From: Camarhynchus parvulus
Lineage: Eukaryota; Chordata; Aves; Passeriformes; Thraupidae
Length of the DNA: 64,000 nucleotides
Direction of reading: 5' to 3'
NCBI RefSeq assembly: GCF_901933205.1
Contig: NC_044573.1
Span: forward strand, 83,286,546 to 83,350,545
The notes under the pieces are model-generated. The model did not search any database. It was not told the DNA's origin and saw only the letters and a list, made by a program, of their open reading frames with translations. Of this stretch, positions 1 through 13,725 are shown piece after piece. The position numbers and the translations under genes are program-made. Within the stretch, counting starts at the first letter, position 1. Each line of letters opens with the position of its first letter.

Positions 1-1920
1 GTTTTCCATAGTGCTGTTGAAAAGCAAAAGTGATGAATCTCAGAGGGATTTAAGGGAGAATCTTTGCTTAGGTACAGAAATGTGATGCCTGTTGTCTGTT
101 CAATGGATCCCATCAGTTCAGCTCAGCTCCTCAAGAGATTTATGCACGAGTAGATCTGGCTAAAAGAATGAGGATAAAACTTCGAGCCCTTCGCATTTTT
201 GATCTTGGCTGCAATCATTATGGAGGATAGCAGACTAAAATTTCCTTGTCCAAGATTCTTGCTTAATTTTCCTGTTTTTTTGCTACAGAAAGAAGTAGAA
301 GTGCAAGTTCTTATAAGGCTTTTCCTTGTTTTAGTTAGTGTGAGCCTTGTTAATCGATATGCACATGGGGTGGCCTAAGTAATACAATTAAAGGAAGCAT
401 CACACAATGTGCAGTAGCTGTTTTCCTATTCTACTTCTGGGAAAAGATGGCATGTAATTCACTTTTTATTTGTACTGATTGTTATCTGTTTGCAGTTTGA
501 AAGGACAGCATTGAAATATTTTTTAGCATAATTTTTTGTTGGTTTGATATAATTAATATATGTTACAATGATACTTACTGGAGATGGTAGGGTTTCTTGT
601 TACTCAAACCAGAACACAAACTCATTTAACTGAAACAATTTGTTTTGTCTCTGCTTTAGAGACTATCTACTAAAATATCAATAGGTGTTTTAAAAGGCAA
701 CCTCCTTCTGTCTCCTGTCTTTCAAAATGGAGTCTCAATAATCCACTGGTGTTCTATAACTTAAGTTTCAACTCTAATTAGTGGAAAGCCCAGACATTTT
801 AAAGAAGATCCAACCCTAATTCTTAGCCCAGAAATGTTCGGATTTATCAGCTGTCTGTAATGTCTGGAAGGATCTAGTCTCCAGTTATGGTAGAAAGAAC
901 AAACCAAACCAAAGGAAGACCAGTAGGAATTTCAAAGGTGGTTTAAGGACATTTAGACTTATTTGTTAGGATATCAGGGTATTTCAAAGATCCCACATAT
1001 AAAGGAAAGACCTTAAGAGGGGTAGAATATTCTGTTGTGTGGTTTGCAGTTTAATTAGATGTCCACTGTACTTGCTTACTTAGTATTAGATGTTGTGGCT
1101 TATGACAACCTCTCCATGACCAAGTGCATTGCTTTCACTGGAGTGACTCATCCTTTCAGTATAATCCTTCAGGCCCTTCCTGAGACAGCAATGTGCTTGG
1201 AGTATTTTCCCACAATATCTCCCTAAACAAATGGGAGCTGCTAGAAATGATGCTCCATTCTCTTTAGCACTATATTTTATAAAGTTTAGAAGCCTTTCAG
1301 CACAGATCAGAACCATCGAGGCATCTTCCATGGACTGTGTTTAACATTCTCCTCTGCACAGGAATGAGCTCTGAGCTCATCACTGTGTTCATGGTAAGCT
1401 CAAATCTAGGTTGAGAAGAGTGGTGATATCCTTTGGCTCAAATGGCAAAAAAGGTATTGTTTTAAGAAAGCATGCACTTGCCTACTACATCCTGGGAACA
1501 GCCTTGAAAGACTGTACATTATCAAGAAATTCTGACATTTGGTGTTTCCCAAGGCAGGACTGAATTTGATGAAGCAGTGATTAATTTTATTTTTAGCTAT
1601 TTTCTGTCTTTTTTTCTTCTCCTCATTTCCATTTCATCAGCTTTTATCTAGCCAAGAGAGAAACTTCTGGACCATCAATCTCAGTTACACTCACACACAC
1701 TTCTACTTTCTAACTGTTTCTTGTGTTATCTTTGTCTTTTGTCATGGAAACACATGGAAAATATTTATGCCATCTGGATACACAGAGTATATGCTTTTCT
1801 ATTTACATCCAGTACTGAAATGAAGGGGTTATGATATCCAGAGCCAAAGCTGTGCTTCTGTCTTTTCCTAAACAGCATATTTAGAGAGATCAGCTAGTCT
1901 TGTCTTGGAAGACAAGCACA
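1..1920. other. Unique AT-rich noncoding DNA
   Basis: I see no gene, RNA gene or recognisable repeat here. A fair 3' splice-site consensus at about 270-288 (pyrimidine run then CAG) is followed by a 29-codon open stretch ending in TAA, which is too short to call an exon. Open frames are of chance length. Confidence 0.6.
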
Positions 1921-1948
1921 GGAGGGAGGGAGGGAGGGAGGGAGGGAG
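1921..1948 (+). repeat. (GGGA)n microsatellite
   Basis: Six GGG runs, each separated by a single A, form a tetranucleotide repeat. Single-base loops between G-triplets fit the canonical G-quadruplex pattern on the plus strand. The flanks (ACAAGCACA before, AGGAAAG after) are ordinary sequence. Confidence 0.95.
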
Positions 1949-3283
1949 AAGGAAAGAACCTGCTTGTGTCTAAATGGCTACTCAGTGCTCTGAAGTTGTT
2001 TTCTCCAATGTTTTCAATCTCTGAGGAAGGACTTCTTCTCTTTAGGGTGCCTGTAAAAAACCCATTGACTTCTCTGCTTTGACAGCATACTGTGTCTTGT
2101 AGCCATGGATGCTGCGTTCAGATTTTGCTTTCAACCTATCTAGACCTGAAGTGAGTCACCCTGGTAGGAGTCAACTCTGAAAGAGTTGCTTTTATTATTA
2201 AAATTTGCACTGCCTTGCCTTTGAGATGCTCTCTATGTATAATACAGAAATTTAGTAGAGGGCAGTCCCTGGTCCAAAGAAATATAAAATAAAGGCAAAG
2301 TATTAGAAGGGAATGTACAGTGGAGGGGCTGGATTTCAAGAAGTTGACTGTTTTGCTGAAACGACATCAGTGGAAATGTGTATTAACTCCTCTCAGGGTT
2401 TTTGCTTTTAAGCCTTGAAGTTTTCCACCTTGAAACCCCAGCTTGACTGGTGTTCTGGTGAGTCCAAACATGAATGCAGATGGATCCTAATGCATTTCTT
2501 CCTGTGAATTAAGAAGCTGTTTAGATGCAGCTTATTCTGTTCAAAGCAGGAGTAAGTAAACCAAGATTTGTGGAGATCCTGTTGAAAAATGCCCTGAGGT
2601 TATTTTTTTTAACCAGGGGACCTTCTTCTGAAGTTCTTACCAACTTCTGCCAGGAAAAATATTAAATACGAGTTCTTAGGCAATTTGCTTTAGCCTCTAG
2701 GCACAACTGAGTCCCTTGGGGAAAAGGGTGGGTAGGCAAGTGCACACTATCACCTTTTACTCTCCTCATATCTCTGTGTGTTAAAGCAGGCAGATGGAGA
2801 CTAATTTCAGCTATCTGTGAATATTATAATATTTCCCAAATACACATATTTAATGGAATGGCTTTTCTAAAGAAAAGACTGATGTAAGAAATTAAATCCA
2901 TGTAGCTAGTGCGTGAAGCAAGCCTGTCTAGCAGCCTGGATTTCAAAGAGTCTGAGGGTAATTTGATACACTGTTCATATTCCAAGCTCCTGTGACAAGC
3001 AGCTGCTAATTCTGAAAAATATTCACTAAGAGTGGGCTAATTTGTGTATCACTGAAGCACTGGTCCTTTTTGCTGTCAGTGCATATTTTAAATTTGCAAG
3101 GGAAAAGGATATCCAGTCTTTTATTATTTGTTAAAAAGAAACTGACAGCTACACTTCTTAACTGAGAGTGATTTTGTTCATATCTACCAGTATCCTTGAG
3201 AGTGCCGAAGGCATTTGAAAAGGTGCCACTGCTCTGTCATTATGTTTTATCTGCCTTTACTACCTCTCCAGGGGTTTTTTTCC
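1949..3283. other. Unique AT-rich noncoding DNA
   Basis: No gene or repeat recognised. The 67-codon minus-strand open frame at 2136-2339 shows no family resemblance and has chance length. Confidence 0.55.
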
Positions 3284-3362
3284 CCAGTTTTAGGTGTGGG
3301 GGTTTTGTTTGGGTTTTTTTTTTTGGTTTTTTTGGGGGGTTTATTTTTGTTTTATTTTTTTA
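3284..3362 (+). repeat. G/T-rich low-complexity tract
   Basis: The tract is almost only T and G: T-runs of up to about 12 alternate with G-runs of three to six, with no fixed period. It is low-complexity sequence. Such T/G tracts recur at 48.65 and 52.45 kb in this window. Confidence 0.85.
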
Positions 3363-6300
3363 ATGAGCTTTACTAGAGAGGTTTAATGCTCCTCTTCATT
3401 TACAGTCTTTTATGTGATTATGCAGGATCTGTGGTATCACACCAGAAGAAGCTGCTGTGGATTGATGGGACCCCATCAGCCACCCTGCCCACTCAATATT
3501 ATAAAAATTTGTGTCGTCAGTAGTCATGACGTTTTGTAGGAAGTTGCCCATTTATGGATACTAGAGCAAATGATATCATCACAATAGGTGGCTCCTGTCT
3601 AAATAGGATCATTTGTGAAATGAGATTACAGGCATTTATCTGGGAAAGAGGAGACAGAGGCACCTGCTTTATGTAATTGATATCCTGGGGAATTATTGTG
3701 TACAATAATCAAGAAAAATCTTCATTTCTAATTCTATTATGTGGGAAAAGAACCTTTCTTTTTTCTGCCTGCATAAAACAAACCCCACTTCCACATGGAA
3801 TAAGCTCCAGACCATGTTTTCTATTATGCTTGAATATATGGGACATGCATTGCAATCCTATGCTTGCCACACTGCTGCAGTATACTTGTTTTGCAGAGCT
3901 CTGTAGCAGGCTAGTCAAAGCTGTGACTAACCAGACCCTTGGATACATACTCTAATCTCTGGCCTTTATTTTTACAATGAATTTGACTTGTTCATTGATT
4001 GTATATTTTTTCTGATTTGTGAGAAGCTTCATGCTCTGTGTTTGGATGCTGACTGCAATACAGCAATAGTCTTTGATACGGTAAGTCAAAGATGACTCAT
4101 TTCTTACTCTTGTGCCTTGAATTTATACTTTCTACAACACCATCTCATCAGGTAGAAAATGATGTGTTAATTAATGTTGAAGTAGTTAATTTTCAACAGA
4201 TGCTAGTCCCTTCCCTCTCCTGAGCACTTTGCACCATGTTTTTTATCCTACTCATGAAAGCAATAGGTTTGAACTGTCTTTAAGTAAAATGCTTTTGCTG
4301 TGATATTTTTAATAATATTACCATCCTGTTACCTATTCTCTAATTTCAACAATAAAGAAGAAAATAGATCACATGCAGAGATTTGGAACTTAACATGTGA
4401 TGCTAGATTACGATAAGTTCAGTTCAATATTAACCTTTATTACAGTGAACACAATTGAAAAGGCAAAAATCTTTTCAGGGCTTTATACTTCAGATTAAGT
4501 AGAAGGGTTTCAGTTTTTATTTGAGTATTAATACAGCCAGATACATGCAGCTGCAAGAGCCCTTATTTCATGTGAAAGCAGTGGAGAGAAAATGCCTTAC
4601 AGAAAGACAGTTTTCTTTGTAATGCAGCGTGCAGAAGATTCAGTAGTACTCCTTATCAAGTGCACTACATGAGATAAGAGCCAAAAAACCCATATATTTG
4701 CTGCACAGTGATGAGAGCCTTTACATTTTAAAAATGTTGCTAACAAAAAATGCTACTGAACAGAAATATTATTTAATGAGCTTTAAAAAGTGCTGTGATC
4801 ACACACACAGTATGCACTCTTTTAGATGCCTAATATTAATTGCACAGTAAGGGTTAAGATTTGATATAAGATTTTTTTTGAGAAACCTACCTTTAAGCAG
4901 AGGTCTGGAGGATCACTAGGTTACTGGGTCTTCAGTAAAATTCATTCAATCCTGGTTTTAGAACTGGCAACTTTGCAGCAAGTGAATAGGGTTCAAATGC
5001 CTTGAAATGTTTCAATATGGGAAGAATTCTCTGTATGTATTTTCCTCCTTCTCATGCTCTAAACTTTTCAACAGTAGAGGTTTGGGGTGTTCCTTTTCCC
5101 ATGAGTATTAGTCCTTTTAGTTTTGGATATGCATATCCAAAAAATCAATAGATTTCTATTTTCCAGTATAGATTTCAGATGCACAGATAAAATAGCTTAC
5201 TCTTTAAAAGTTTATGCAGGACCAAAACCTCAAAGGAAAAAAAAGAGAGGTCTGTATAAAATAAGAACAAAGGTTCAGACTGGCTGTCATCAATTCACAA
5301 GTTCCAATTTCTGTTGCTTTTTCACTGCTGTGGAGAAGTTTGAAGCTTTTATTTCTGTGGTATCAACACGATTATTTTACAGGCATGCATTAATATCAGT
5401 TCCTGCATTTGATCACAATTAGTTCATGGATCCATATCTGTCATGTTTCCCTGTCATTTGAGACAGACTACATCCTTTCTATTTAGCAACAAGTGACCAA
5501 CATGATAATGTAGTTCCCAGTACAGTACACTTTAAAAGGTATCTCCTGAAATGTGAAAACAGTCAAACAATATTTTTGTTAGGTATACAAAATCTGTATG
5601 TTTAGCAAAGTTGGTGACTAATGGCATCATTTTTTTGAACAAAATATGCTATTTTAAAATACTAGCAGGCAGGTGAAGGTACTTCAACACATGAGCAGAT
5701 TAAGCAGCAGTACTGAGCCTGATATTACTCTTTGCTTTCTCAAGAAAAAACATGGATTACAGACAATTTTGTTGAAATAGTTACATAATGAGATTTACTT
5801 AATATGTTTCACAAAAGCATTTTTGCTGTAAAGGCTTCTTAGAGTGATCTAGAACAATGAAAACATTTTCACAGATTTCCTTTGTGTGTATTAAGCGAAA
5901 GCTAAAGGAAAGAGGCAGATAATGAGTAGAGGCCAAATTGTGCTGTATTTCAGACATACAACTGTTATGTAGCTTAGCTGATCAAATCTCAGATATTGAC
6001 TGGCTTTCAGGGTGCATCTTTTGGGGAAGAAAGATAAAAAAATAACTGTGTAGTCACTGCTTTTATTAGCCCACCTGCTATTCTGAAATTTTATTTTCCA
6101 AAAAACCAAAAGTGCATTAATAATTTTTTACCAGTTTTACGTCTATTATAATTCACACTAAAGGAAAGCAGCTGCTTGTCATAAATAATAAAATAATCTA
6201 AAAATAACAGAAAATATAATCAACATAGTTGGAGCAATAAGAACACTGAAGGGCACATAAATAAAAGCAACCCATCCGTTATGTTTAAAACAGTAGATGC

Positions 6301-9300
6301 AGTCCTTAAAATTAAAAGAATATACAGTAGGAGAAATGACCATAGCACAGAGCATACAATGTTTCACTTGTCCTTTATCTAATAAGTTTTTAAATTTTAT
6401 GTGGAGGAGTTATAGAACTCTGTGGCATAGATTACGTCATGTTAGTTATGCTCCACAAATCTTGCTTATTATTTCTGGCATTCTATTATTGTCAGCGTGT
6501 TGGAAATCTCAGTCATATTTTTCTGAAAACTTTTTGATCTGTATACTTGGATTTTTCATCTTAGATATTTAATTTTTTGCTCTTGGCTTTGTCATTGCAA
6601 TAAATTTATGTAGTTAATAATTTGGTTCTGGTTTCAAGAAAAAAAGCTTGAGTTTATGCTGGAGTTCATCAAGGAAAATGACAAATAACTGGACTTTGGT
6701 ACATTCAATTTTCCTGAGTTTAGTACAAATGAGACCAGATAGATGTCTCTAATGTGAATATAAAAGGAGCTAAGTCTGAACACAAGGGAAAGAATATGGG
6801 ATCCACATTGCTATCAAAATTTAAATCCCAATACATTATTCTAGAGTAGTAAGGGAAATTAGCTGGCTTTTTGTACTCATTAAAAAAAAAAGTTCTGTTC
6901 AGTGATAAGCATTTACTATAGCTCAAGGTCCATAAGTGCCAGCTTCATTTTCGTTGGATACAACAGGCATTTCATTTTTCTTTTTATATATACTTTAGGA
7001 ATTCTGCCCAAGAACAATGAAAAGGTCTGGAGTACATATAAAACCATACATCCTTGACTGGAGACCCCATGGCTAAATTAAATTGAGTTCCTTTTAGTTT
7101 CTCCTTGTGTAATATAAAATATTCATACCTGCAACAATGAAAGATTTGCATAGATTGATGCAATAAAAATTATATCTGTGGTAGAATTTAATTGTTTTTG
7201 ACAGATACGCTTGCAAAATTGATAATAAAGCCTGAAAATTGTACATGACAGTATGAATGCCAGCAAAGTAGTTCTGCACAGCAAGTTATTAATTCCTCTT
7301 AGCAGTACATTACCAAGGTACAAATAGGGTAACAAGTCTGTTACTGTCAGACAACCTGCACAGTAGAGCATTCAATGACATAGAGAAAACCACATAGTAA
7401 TTCATAGATTTCTTTTATGAAGGAAAGTGAAACTACATCTTAGTTGCTATTAACATCTTCAGAGAAATGGCAGGGAAATAATAAATGCCACTGCAGCTTT
7501 TGTGGTAGCAACAGTTACTTGCAGTATTAAAGTCAAAGATTTAAAGGTGACCATTGCCCATCAAACTAAAGAGAGAAAGAGATCCAAAGCAGAAAAATTA
7601 TTTAGGAATCATATGTTTCCATGATTTCTGAGAAAAGGCACTCTTTGTCACTAGGTTCAAGTTTTAGCTGATCTGTATAGTAATCTGTTGTTTGTCCTCC
7701 CAGTTCTAAGCACTCAATCTGACATTTGATACAAGAGCAAAAATATCCTTTAAAATTTTCAGTTCATTTTCTAGATGACCTACCATCATCAAATCCTTGG
7801 TTTCTAGGGCTTGAACACGCTTCTGCTGAAGCTGATGGCAAAACACTTCCTGGCTTAACTGGGATCATGATAAGGGCAACACACCATTTAATAACAGAGG
7901 CCACAAAATATCAGGCTGCTCTTTGCTTGTCAGATCCAGGTGCTATTCCTGTGGGCAGAAATCTCACAGCAGTTCACAAAGAGGAAGAGGACTTCCAGAC
8001 TTCGTATACTCTACCTGCAGAGAGAGGAGGGGCGAGGGCAGGCCAGGCATGTCAAGATAAAATATTCCAGCAGCATGGCACAAATGATAGCGTGGCGAGC
8101 GCATGGCTCAGGGCAGCCAGGTACTGTGTGCCCCAGGTTGTGCTGTCTGCCTGCATGTAGCACCAGGTAGCACTTGCTGCCAAGACCCCTTTGGGGTCCT
8201 GCACCTGAAATGCCAGGATCTGAAAGGAAAGCAGGTGTTGGTGATCAGATGTTGCTTCAGCACACAGTCACAGTCACACTCCCTCACTGTGGCTGCTCCT
8301 CTCTCTGTGATGACAAGGAAGCTCAAATGGAGGTATTTTATCTCCTACAGAAATTTTGCTGTGGGGTTGGAGGGGGAAGTGAGTTTGGCATTGCTTTGAG
8401 GAGTAGGCCTAGTTCAGATGTTCTTATTTTTGATCTAACAGGCACCTAAGAGGTACTTATTCTTAGAATGCTTTTCTTTGTACTGGCTCTCCTAGAGAAA
8501 ATGACTGGGTTAAACTCCCCCAAAACCTCATACCCCTCACCATTCACATAACCTGCATGGCTAGGAGAGGGCACACAACTCAGGAGCTGTTCTATAGATT
8601 TCTGCAGAAATGAAGTTTTAATCCTTTTTTTTTTCATGCTATTTCAGTCCTATAAATTTTATCAATGGTTGGGGTTTTATCAAGTGGGGTGTTGTCATCA
8701 GGACAACTATTTTTGCATCTGATTTTTTTCCCTTCCCTCTGTCCTACTGCTAGAAGTAACAGGCAAGAACTAAAAGAAATTAAAAACATATTTTTTCTGT
8801 TCACCCTGTCTGTTTGACAGCATTTTGTATCTATTCAGCCTCATTGTTTCCTCAGTGCAATCATTTGGCTTCTCCCCGTTTGTGCAGCCATAATAGGAGC
8901 TGAAAGGAAAAAAACATCTTAAACCAAGAGGAATAATACTGTTGTGTCGTAAAGATTGGCAGGCTAAGTAGCTGAATCTCATAGGGAATCTTGATTTTAT
9001 TGATTATATGTAGTCAATGGAATCTTTCTCATAAATGTGTAGTCTGCATACATTTTCATAGACTTAGTTAAAGCTTAAATTATACCCTACAATTAGACAA
9101 TTAATTTGGGCTATTGCTCTGAAGTGCTGTCTAAGCATTTATCTCTCCGTATTTTAACCATACTGCCACATATTGAAGTTGTGGTACCATTTCATTATTC
9201 CTTCAGCCAATTCATCTGAAGAGGTTCACATCCTGCCACAGACACTTGTTCCTTCCCACTCTGTGCCCGAAGGGTGCCTGGTTGTGCTGACTTGGCTTTT

Positions 9301-10014
9301 TCTGTGGCCACACTCCAAACCATGGCTTTAACAAGACATTCTTTTTCCAAAACATGCAGAGACAAGCTGAACAAGGCTTTTTATAAATTATATTCTTTTT
9401 TTTTTCCCTGTGTGCATGCAGCTCTGTTTTAAAGCACACCAGATAGTAGCTAGGTTGATCTACGAAAAAAAATCTGGAACTAGGAGTAAGACTAACTTCC
9501 AAGAAGAACATCTTAAGTCAGATCTACATCCAAAGAAATATTAAAAAGCTTGTTAAGTTTTCCTGGTCTAAATTTTGGGTCCATTCTGGATGAAGACAAG
9601 TATAAACTTGAAATGCTTTCTAACCTGGGAAACTCCCTTCCCTGGGACTGTGCACGGCAACACCGCCTTTAGTGTTTGGTGTCCCTTGAAGCTGGTTGTA
9701 GTATTACTTTGATGGATCCCTTATGTGCTTGTTGTGCTGTTGGTGCCTGCTTCTAATCAGTCCCATGCATCTCAGACAGAATTCCCAAGATTTCCTATCT
9801 AGACACTTACTGCTTTGAATTAAACCCCTTGTGTCTGATCTGAGCATGGGGCTTTATGGACGCATTTATGCTTCAGTAAGCAAGAACAGATATATATTCA
9901 TAACAATGTAATCTTGAGATTCAGTTTTGATTTTTCTTGTTCTCCTAGGATCTCACGTCTTCTATACCTGTTCTCACCAATGAATGCTGTAGTGTGTGAG
10001 GAGGAACAGGCATT
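3363..10014. other. Unique AT-rich noncoding DNA, with one possible old repeat relic
   Basis: No gene seen. A GC-richer patch at 7.8-8.4 kb gives the longest frame of the region (144 codons, 7726-8160). It matches no family I know, and its part at about 7828-7872 resembles an old amniote repeat with a GGCAAAAC core. Poly-T and poly-A runs of about 8-10 bases occur at 6.88, 8.63 and 9.40 kb. Nothing else stands out. Confidence 0.5.
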
Positions 10015-10026
10015 TCTGTGCATTCA

Positions 10027-10071
10027 TGTGCACACAGACATACACACGTGCACAGACACACACATACACAC
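10027..10071 (+). repeat. CA-rich imperfect microsatellite
   Basis: ACAC units are interrupted by AG, AT and GT (CACACAGACATACACACGTG and similar), so this is a degenerate CA/TG repeat. Its complement creates the Cys/Val-rich open frames on the minus strand at 9945-10261, which are therefore artefacts. Confidence 0.85.
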
Positions 10072-10814
10072 TGTTCCAGTAAGAGAGCCAGAAAAAGCAG
10101 TGTGTGCCCCCCTGAAATAGTGCCAGATAGCACAGGCCACAAGAGCCAGGGAGGACCCTAAACACCTCCTGGTGCCTTTCCTCACTCAGCTCATTGTCCT
10201 GCTCCATGGCCACACACTCACTACAATCAGTGCCCAAGCTTGGAACTCTAGTGACAGACATAGTGTGGTCCCAGTTCTGGTTCTATCTCATTTAAATGTG
10301 GGTACACAATTCTCAGTTAAGCCTTTTCAATGACATTCATTTTAAATAACAAAATCAGCAAAATATGGATTTTGTACTAATAATGATTGTATAGTGATAG
10401 GATTCTGAAGTTAATAAAACTGTTGACTAATAATTCTAAAATTTCCACTCTTGATTTATATATGAACAATTAACAACATCTCCCAAACTCTCACACAGGG
10501 CTGAAATTTAGCTGGCTCATAAATACTTCAGTCTTCATTGTTTCATGCAAAGCCACTGCTTTGCAAGTCAGGCTCCTGGGGGATCAATACATGTTTTTTT
10601 CAGAAAAGTAGCAAAACTCATTTTGACTTTTTTTTGCCAGATGAATCCCTTTGATTCAGATATTTTTATTTCATTTATGTGATCATGCTATTAGCAGTGA
10701 TAATAAAATCATAAATTACACAGTTATTTGGGTAAAAAAAAAGAGCAGGACAAGTGTTTCAGGCACCTCAGTGAAGGGTGAAGATGTGACTATGTAGAAA
10801 ATGTTTTTGGTTGT

Positions 10815-10930
10815 TTGTAGGTCATATAGTTTCCTTATAAGTCATTCCTCTGTAAAGTAGGGGTGGCAATACTTTGCAAGATAGCAGGAGGCTGTGTTCT
10901 TTGAGATAAAAGTGCAGAAGTGGCCCCTTT
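10815..10930 (+). repeat. MIR-like SINE 3' remnant
   Basis: The order of motifs is that of the 3' half of MIR/CORE-type SINEs. AGTTTCCTTAT is followed by TCTGTAAAGTAGGGG at about 10850, then an AATACTT block, then a GGCTGTGTTCTTTGAGATAAA block standing where the family has its GGNTGTTGTGAGGATAAA segment. These SINEs are tRNA-derived and old enough to be shared by amniotes. The match is by memory of the consensus and the copy is heavily diverged. Its 5' part is not recognisable. Confidence 0.45.
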
Positions 10931-13725
10931 GATATATTTGGGAAGCACAACTGGCATAATGGATAGAAATTACATCTGATGGTGTTCATATATGTTTCTT
11001 TCTATGCTAAGGAGGGGAAAATCATCCTCACAGAAGGGCAGAAATTTCCATTGATTATCTTCTGTCAATATGCTGAGACTCTGAAGAAGTCCAGTGAAAA
11101 TGACTGCATGCAGAAATCAGGGAAGGCACTTAGGGGACCTGGCCACTAATATGCTCACTTTCAAAACTCATCTTCCACTGTATTTTCCATTTCTTTAGAT
11201 TTAAAACATAAAATTACAGCAGTAGTCAAGTGTGGGCAGACTTAAAGACCTAATAAAGAATGCAGATTTGCATTAGCTTCCAAAATTTAAGGTTTTGAAA
11301 TTGAAAATATACTGAAGACACACACTGCAGCTGGTGAGATTTGGCTTCAGGCTATTGTAAGGAAGTTCTTGAAAGTGCAACTCTTCAACACATTCTACGC
11401 TTAATTTCATTTTTGTTTTGAAGCATTGAGAAGGCCAGCTAGCCTGCATATGCTATACTATATTTGCATGAGACAAAAAGAGGACAAATCCTATGCACAA
11501 GTAGCACACAGCCCTGGAAAAAAACTCAAATATTTAAAATGTTTTTCAAAAGATTTTGTTTTAAAGCTAATGTAATGGCACAATTTCTGTTTTACTGATT
11601 TCAGTTCTGAATTCTATTACCAGCTCAATATGAGCCAATCAACTGCTATGTCTTTTTCCTTTAACGGTGCCACTTTTATGAATACAATATGAATCTTTTT
11701 CTCCCTAACCCCTAAGGGTGAAGTAATATAATTTTTTGCTTTCTGGCTTATTCACTCATGTTAAATGGTCTTAACAAGTCTCTTTAACTGTCTGTGTTCA
11801 AATGGGTTACTCTGAAATCAAGAGAGGCCACATTTGAATTTCCAGGCAGTGTGCCATTAAGAATCCAATTAGGGGTAGTCAGTTGGTTATGAAAAGATGA
11901 GATTTTAACAGAATTTCAGGCTGGAGGACTGCAGAGTTTCTAGTCATGTGTGTATGGCACCTGTGCCTCTGCTCCATGGGAAGTCAGACAGAGCTGATAT
12001 GATTGAAATTTTTTCAGACACATTGAAATCTGTGAACTGATCAAGACCATATTGTATATTGAATAATAGAGATTCTTCCATATAAAATAATTTAAATTAA
12101 TGTTTTTATGCTTAAATTTAAGTGGTCTTATTCACACAGCTGTGATGTGTCATGAACAGAAAAATAACAATTGAGAACAGGATTCTGAACTACAGTTTCC
12201 AACACAGGATGGGACAGTGTGATTACTGTGCAAGCAGCTGTCCCCTTTAAATGAAGGGCACTTTTACAGAGAAGCTGTATAGGATAAGAGAGGAATAAAA
12301 TAACAATGTGCCCAAGTAAAGGGAAGTAGGGATCTAAAACGTTTCCTAAACCTACAAAATCAATAGACTCAGACATCCAACTGAGTACTGTACAGGTTGG
12401 TTTCAAAATTAAGTTTGTGTGATTTTAATTTGTTTTTATAGTATATAGGTCCTCTCATTCAAATCAATGGGATACTTACTAGTAGACAAAACTGGATGTA
12501 AATTGCCCTGATGTCCACCTAAAAGACATAAACATGGTTCTTTTTACTCAACCCATTGCCAGTTAAAGTTAAACCTTAGCTCCTACTGACTCGTGAGAAG
12601 TATCTATTAAAAATTATATTCGTGAAGCTGTGGAGTAAATTGAGATGCCAGGAGAACCTGTTAGATTTTTTCAAAAGTTCAAAACCAGGCTCCACACAAC
12701 ATTAATGAGAATGCTCAGTGAAAGTTTTAGAATATATTCTCCAAAGCTGACTTGGTTTTCCTCACATATTTTATGCATCAAAAGAAACCTGGGAAAATCA
12801 AAATTATAACAATCTTACATCAGCTGGAGGACTTTTTTATAGCTTTCTTTTCTCTCTGTTAGAACAAGAATAAAACAAAAAGTGGTGTTTCACTAGTAAT
12901 GGCAACATTAAACAAAGAGCTTAGTATATTAAAAGAATAAAAGACAGGTCTAATGTGGTAGTAAGATATAAGCAGCAAATGCTTTTGAGGAAGAAAAAAA
13001 AGAGTAAGCTCCTTGCCCAAGAACTTAGCATAAATCTGAACTGAGAGTTCAAAGATCCTTATTTTCAGCAAGACAGTGTTGATTCATGTGGATTAATAAG
13101 AACATGTTTATATATCATCTCGTGGAATAGGAGATCTGGTCTGTTGAAGGAGTTAGTGATTAGGCATTTATATGAAGCAGACCGTCTTTTGAACTGCTAA
13201 AGCACAAGTTTAAATTATTCCAAGTTTACACCTCTGTAACTAGACCTTAATCTGGACAGTTGATTTGATTTCCCTGAGTTAGCTTGAACAAGATTGCTTA
13301 TTCACATAAAATGTTTGCCATGTACTCTGTTCATGGAGTCCTTTCACTTGCAACTGATGTACGGCAGGGGTTAAACATGTCTCTTGCAACACTGAAATAA
13401 GTTGTCTATGCAAAATGTTGGAACCCATTTATGGTGGTGTGAAAATTTTGCTAGATAACCTCAAGCAGATGAAGGCTTTCCCTGTATTCAGCCTGCAGCA
13501 AGAGAAAGGAGCAGCACTGATCTATTTAATTTTTTTTTAATATTGTTGCTATAAAAAACTGCTAAACATTCATCTGTTAACCTCTAATGTTAGCCATAAT
13601 ACAAACCTTTACAACTGTGATTTATTTCTGTATTGACTCAAGGCAGTGCTTTTTATTTCAATAACAAAATATCTGATGTGATGATTTAATTTCTGGAAAG
13701 AATGTGTATTTCTGATTTCAGTCTT
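10931..13725. other. Unique AT-rich noncoding DNA
   Basis: No gene recognised. A stretch at about 12456-12520 contains TCAATGGGA followed by a diverged segment that resembles an old amniote repeat motif seen also near 37.46 kb. The minus-strand open frame at 12128-12406 (92 codons) has no recognisable domain. Confidence 0.55.

Noticed and set aside
7726..8160. 144-codon plus-strand open frame
   Set aside because: No domain, overlapped by three other frames, composition of a GC-richer patch, and part of it looks like an old repeat.
9945..10261. Cys/Val-rich minus-strand frames
   Set aside because: Produced by the CA-rich microsatellite.
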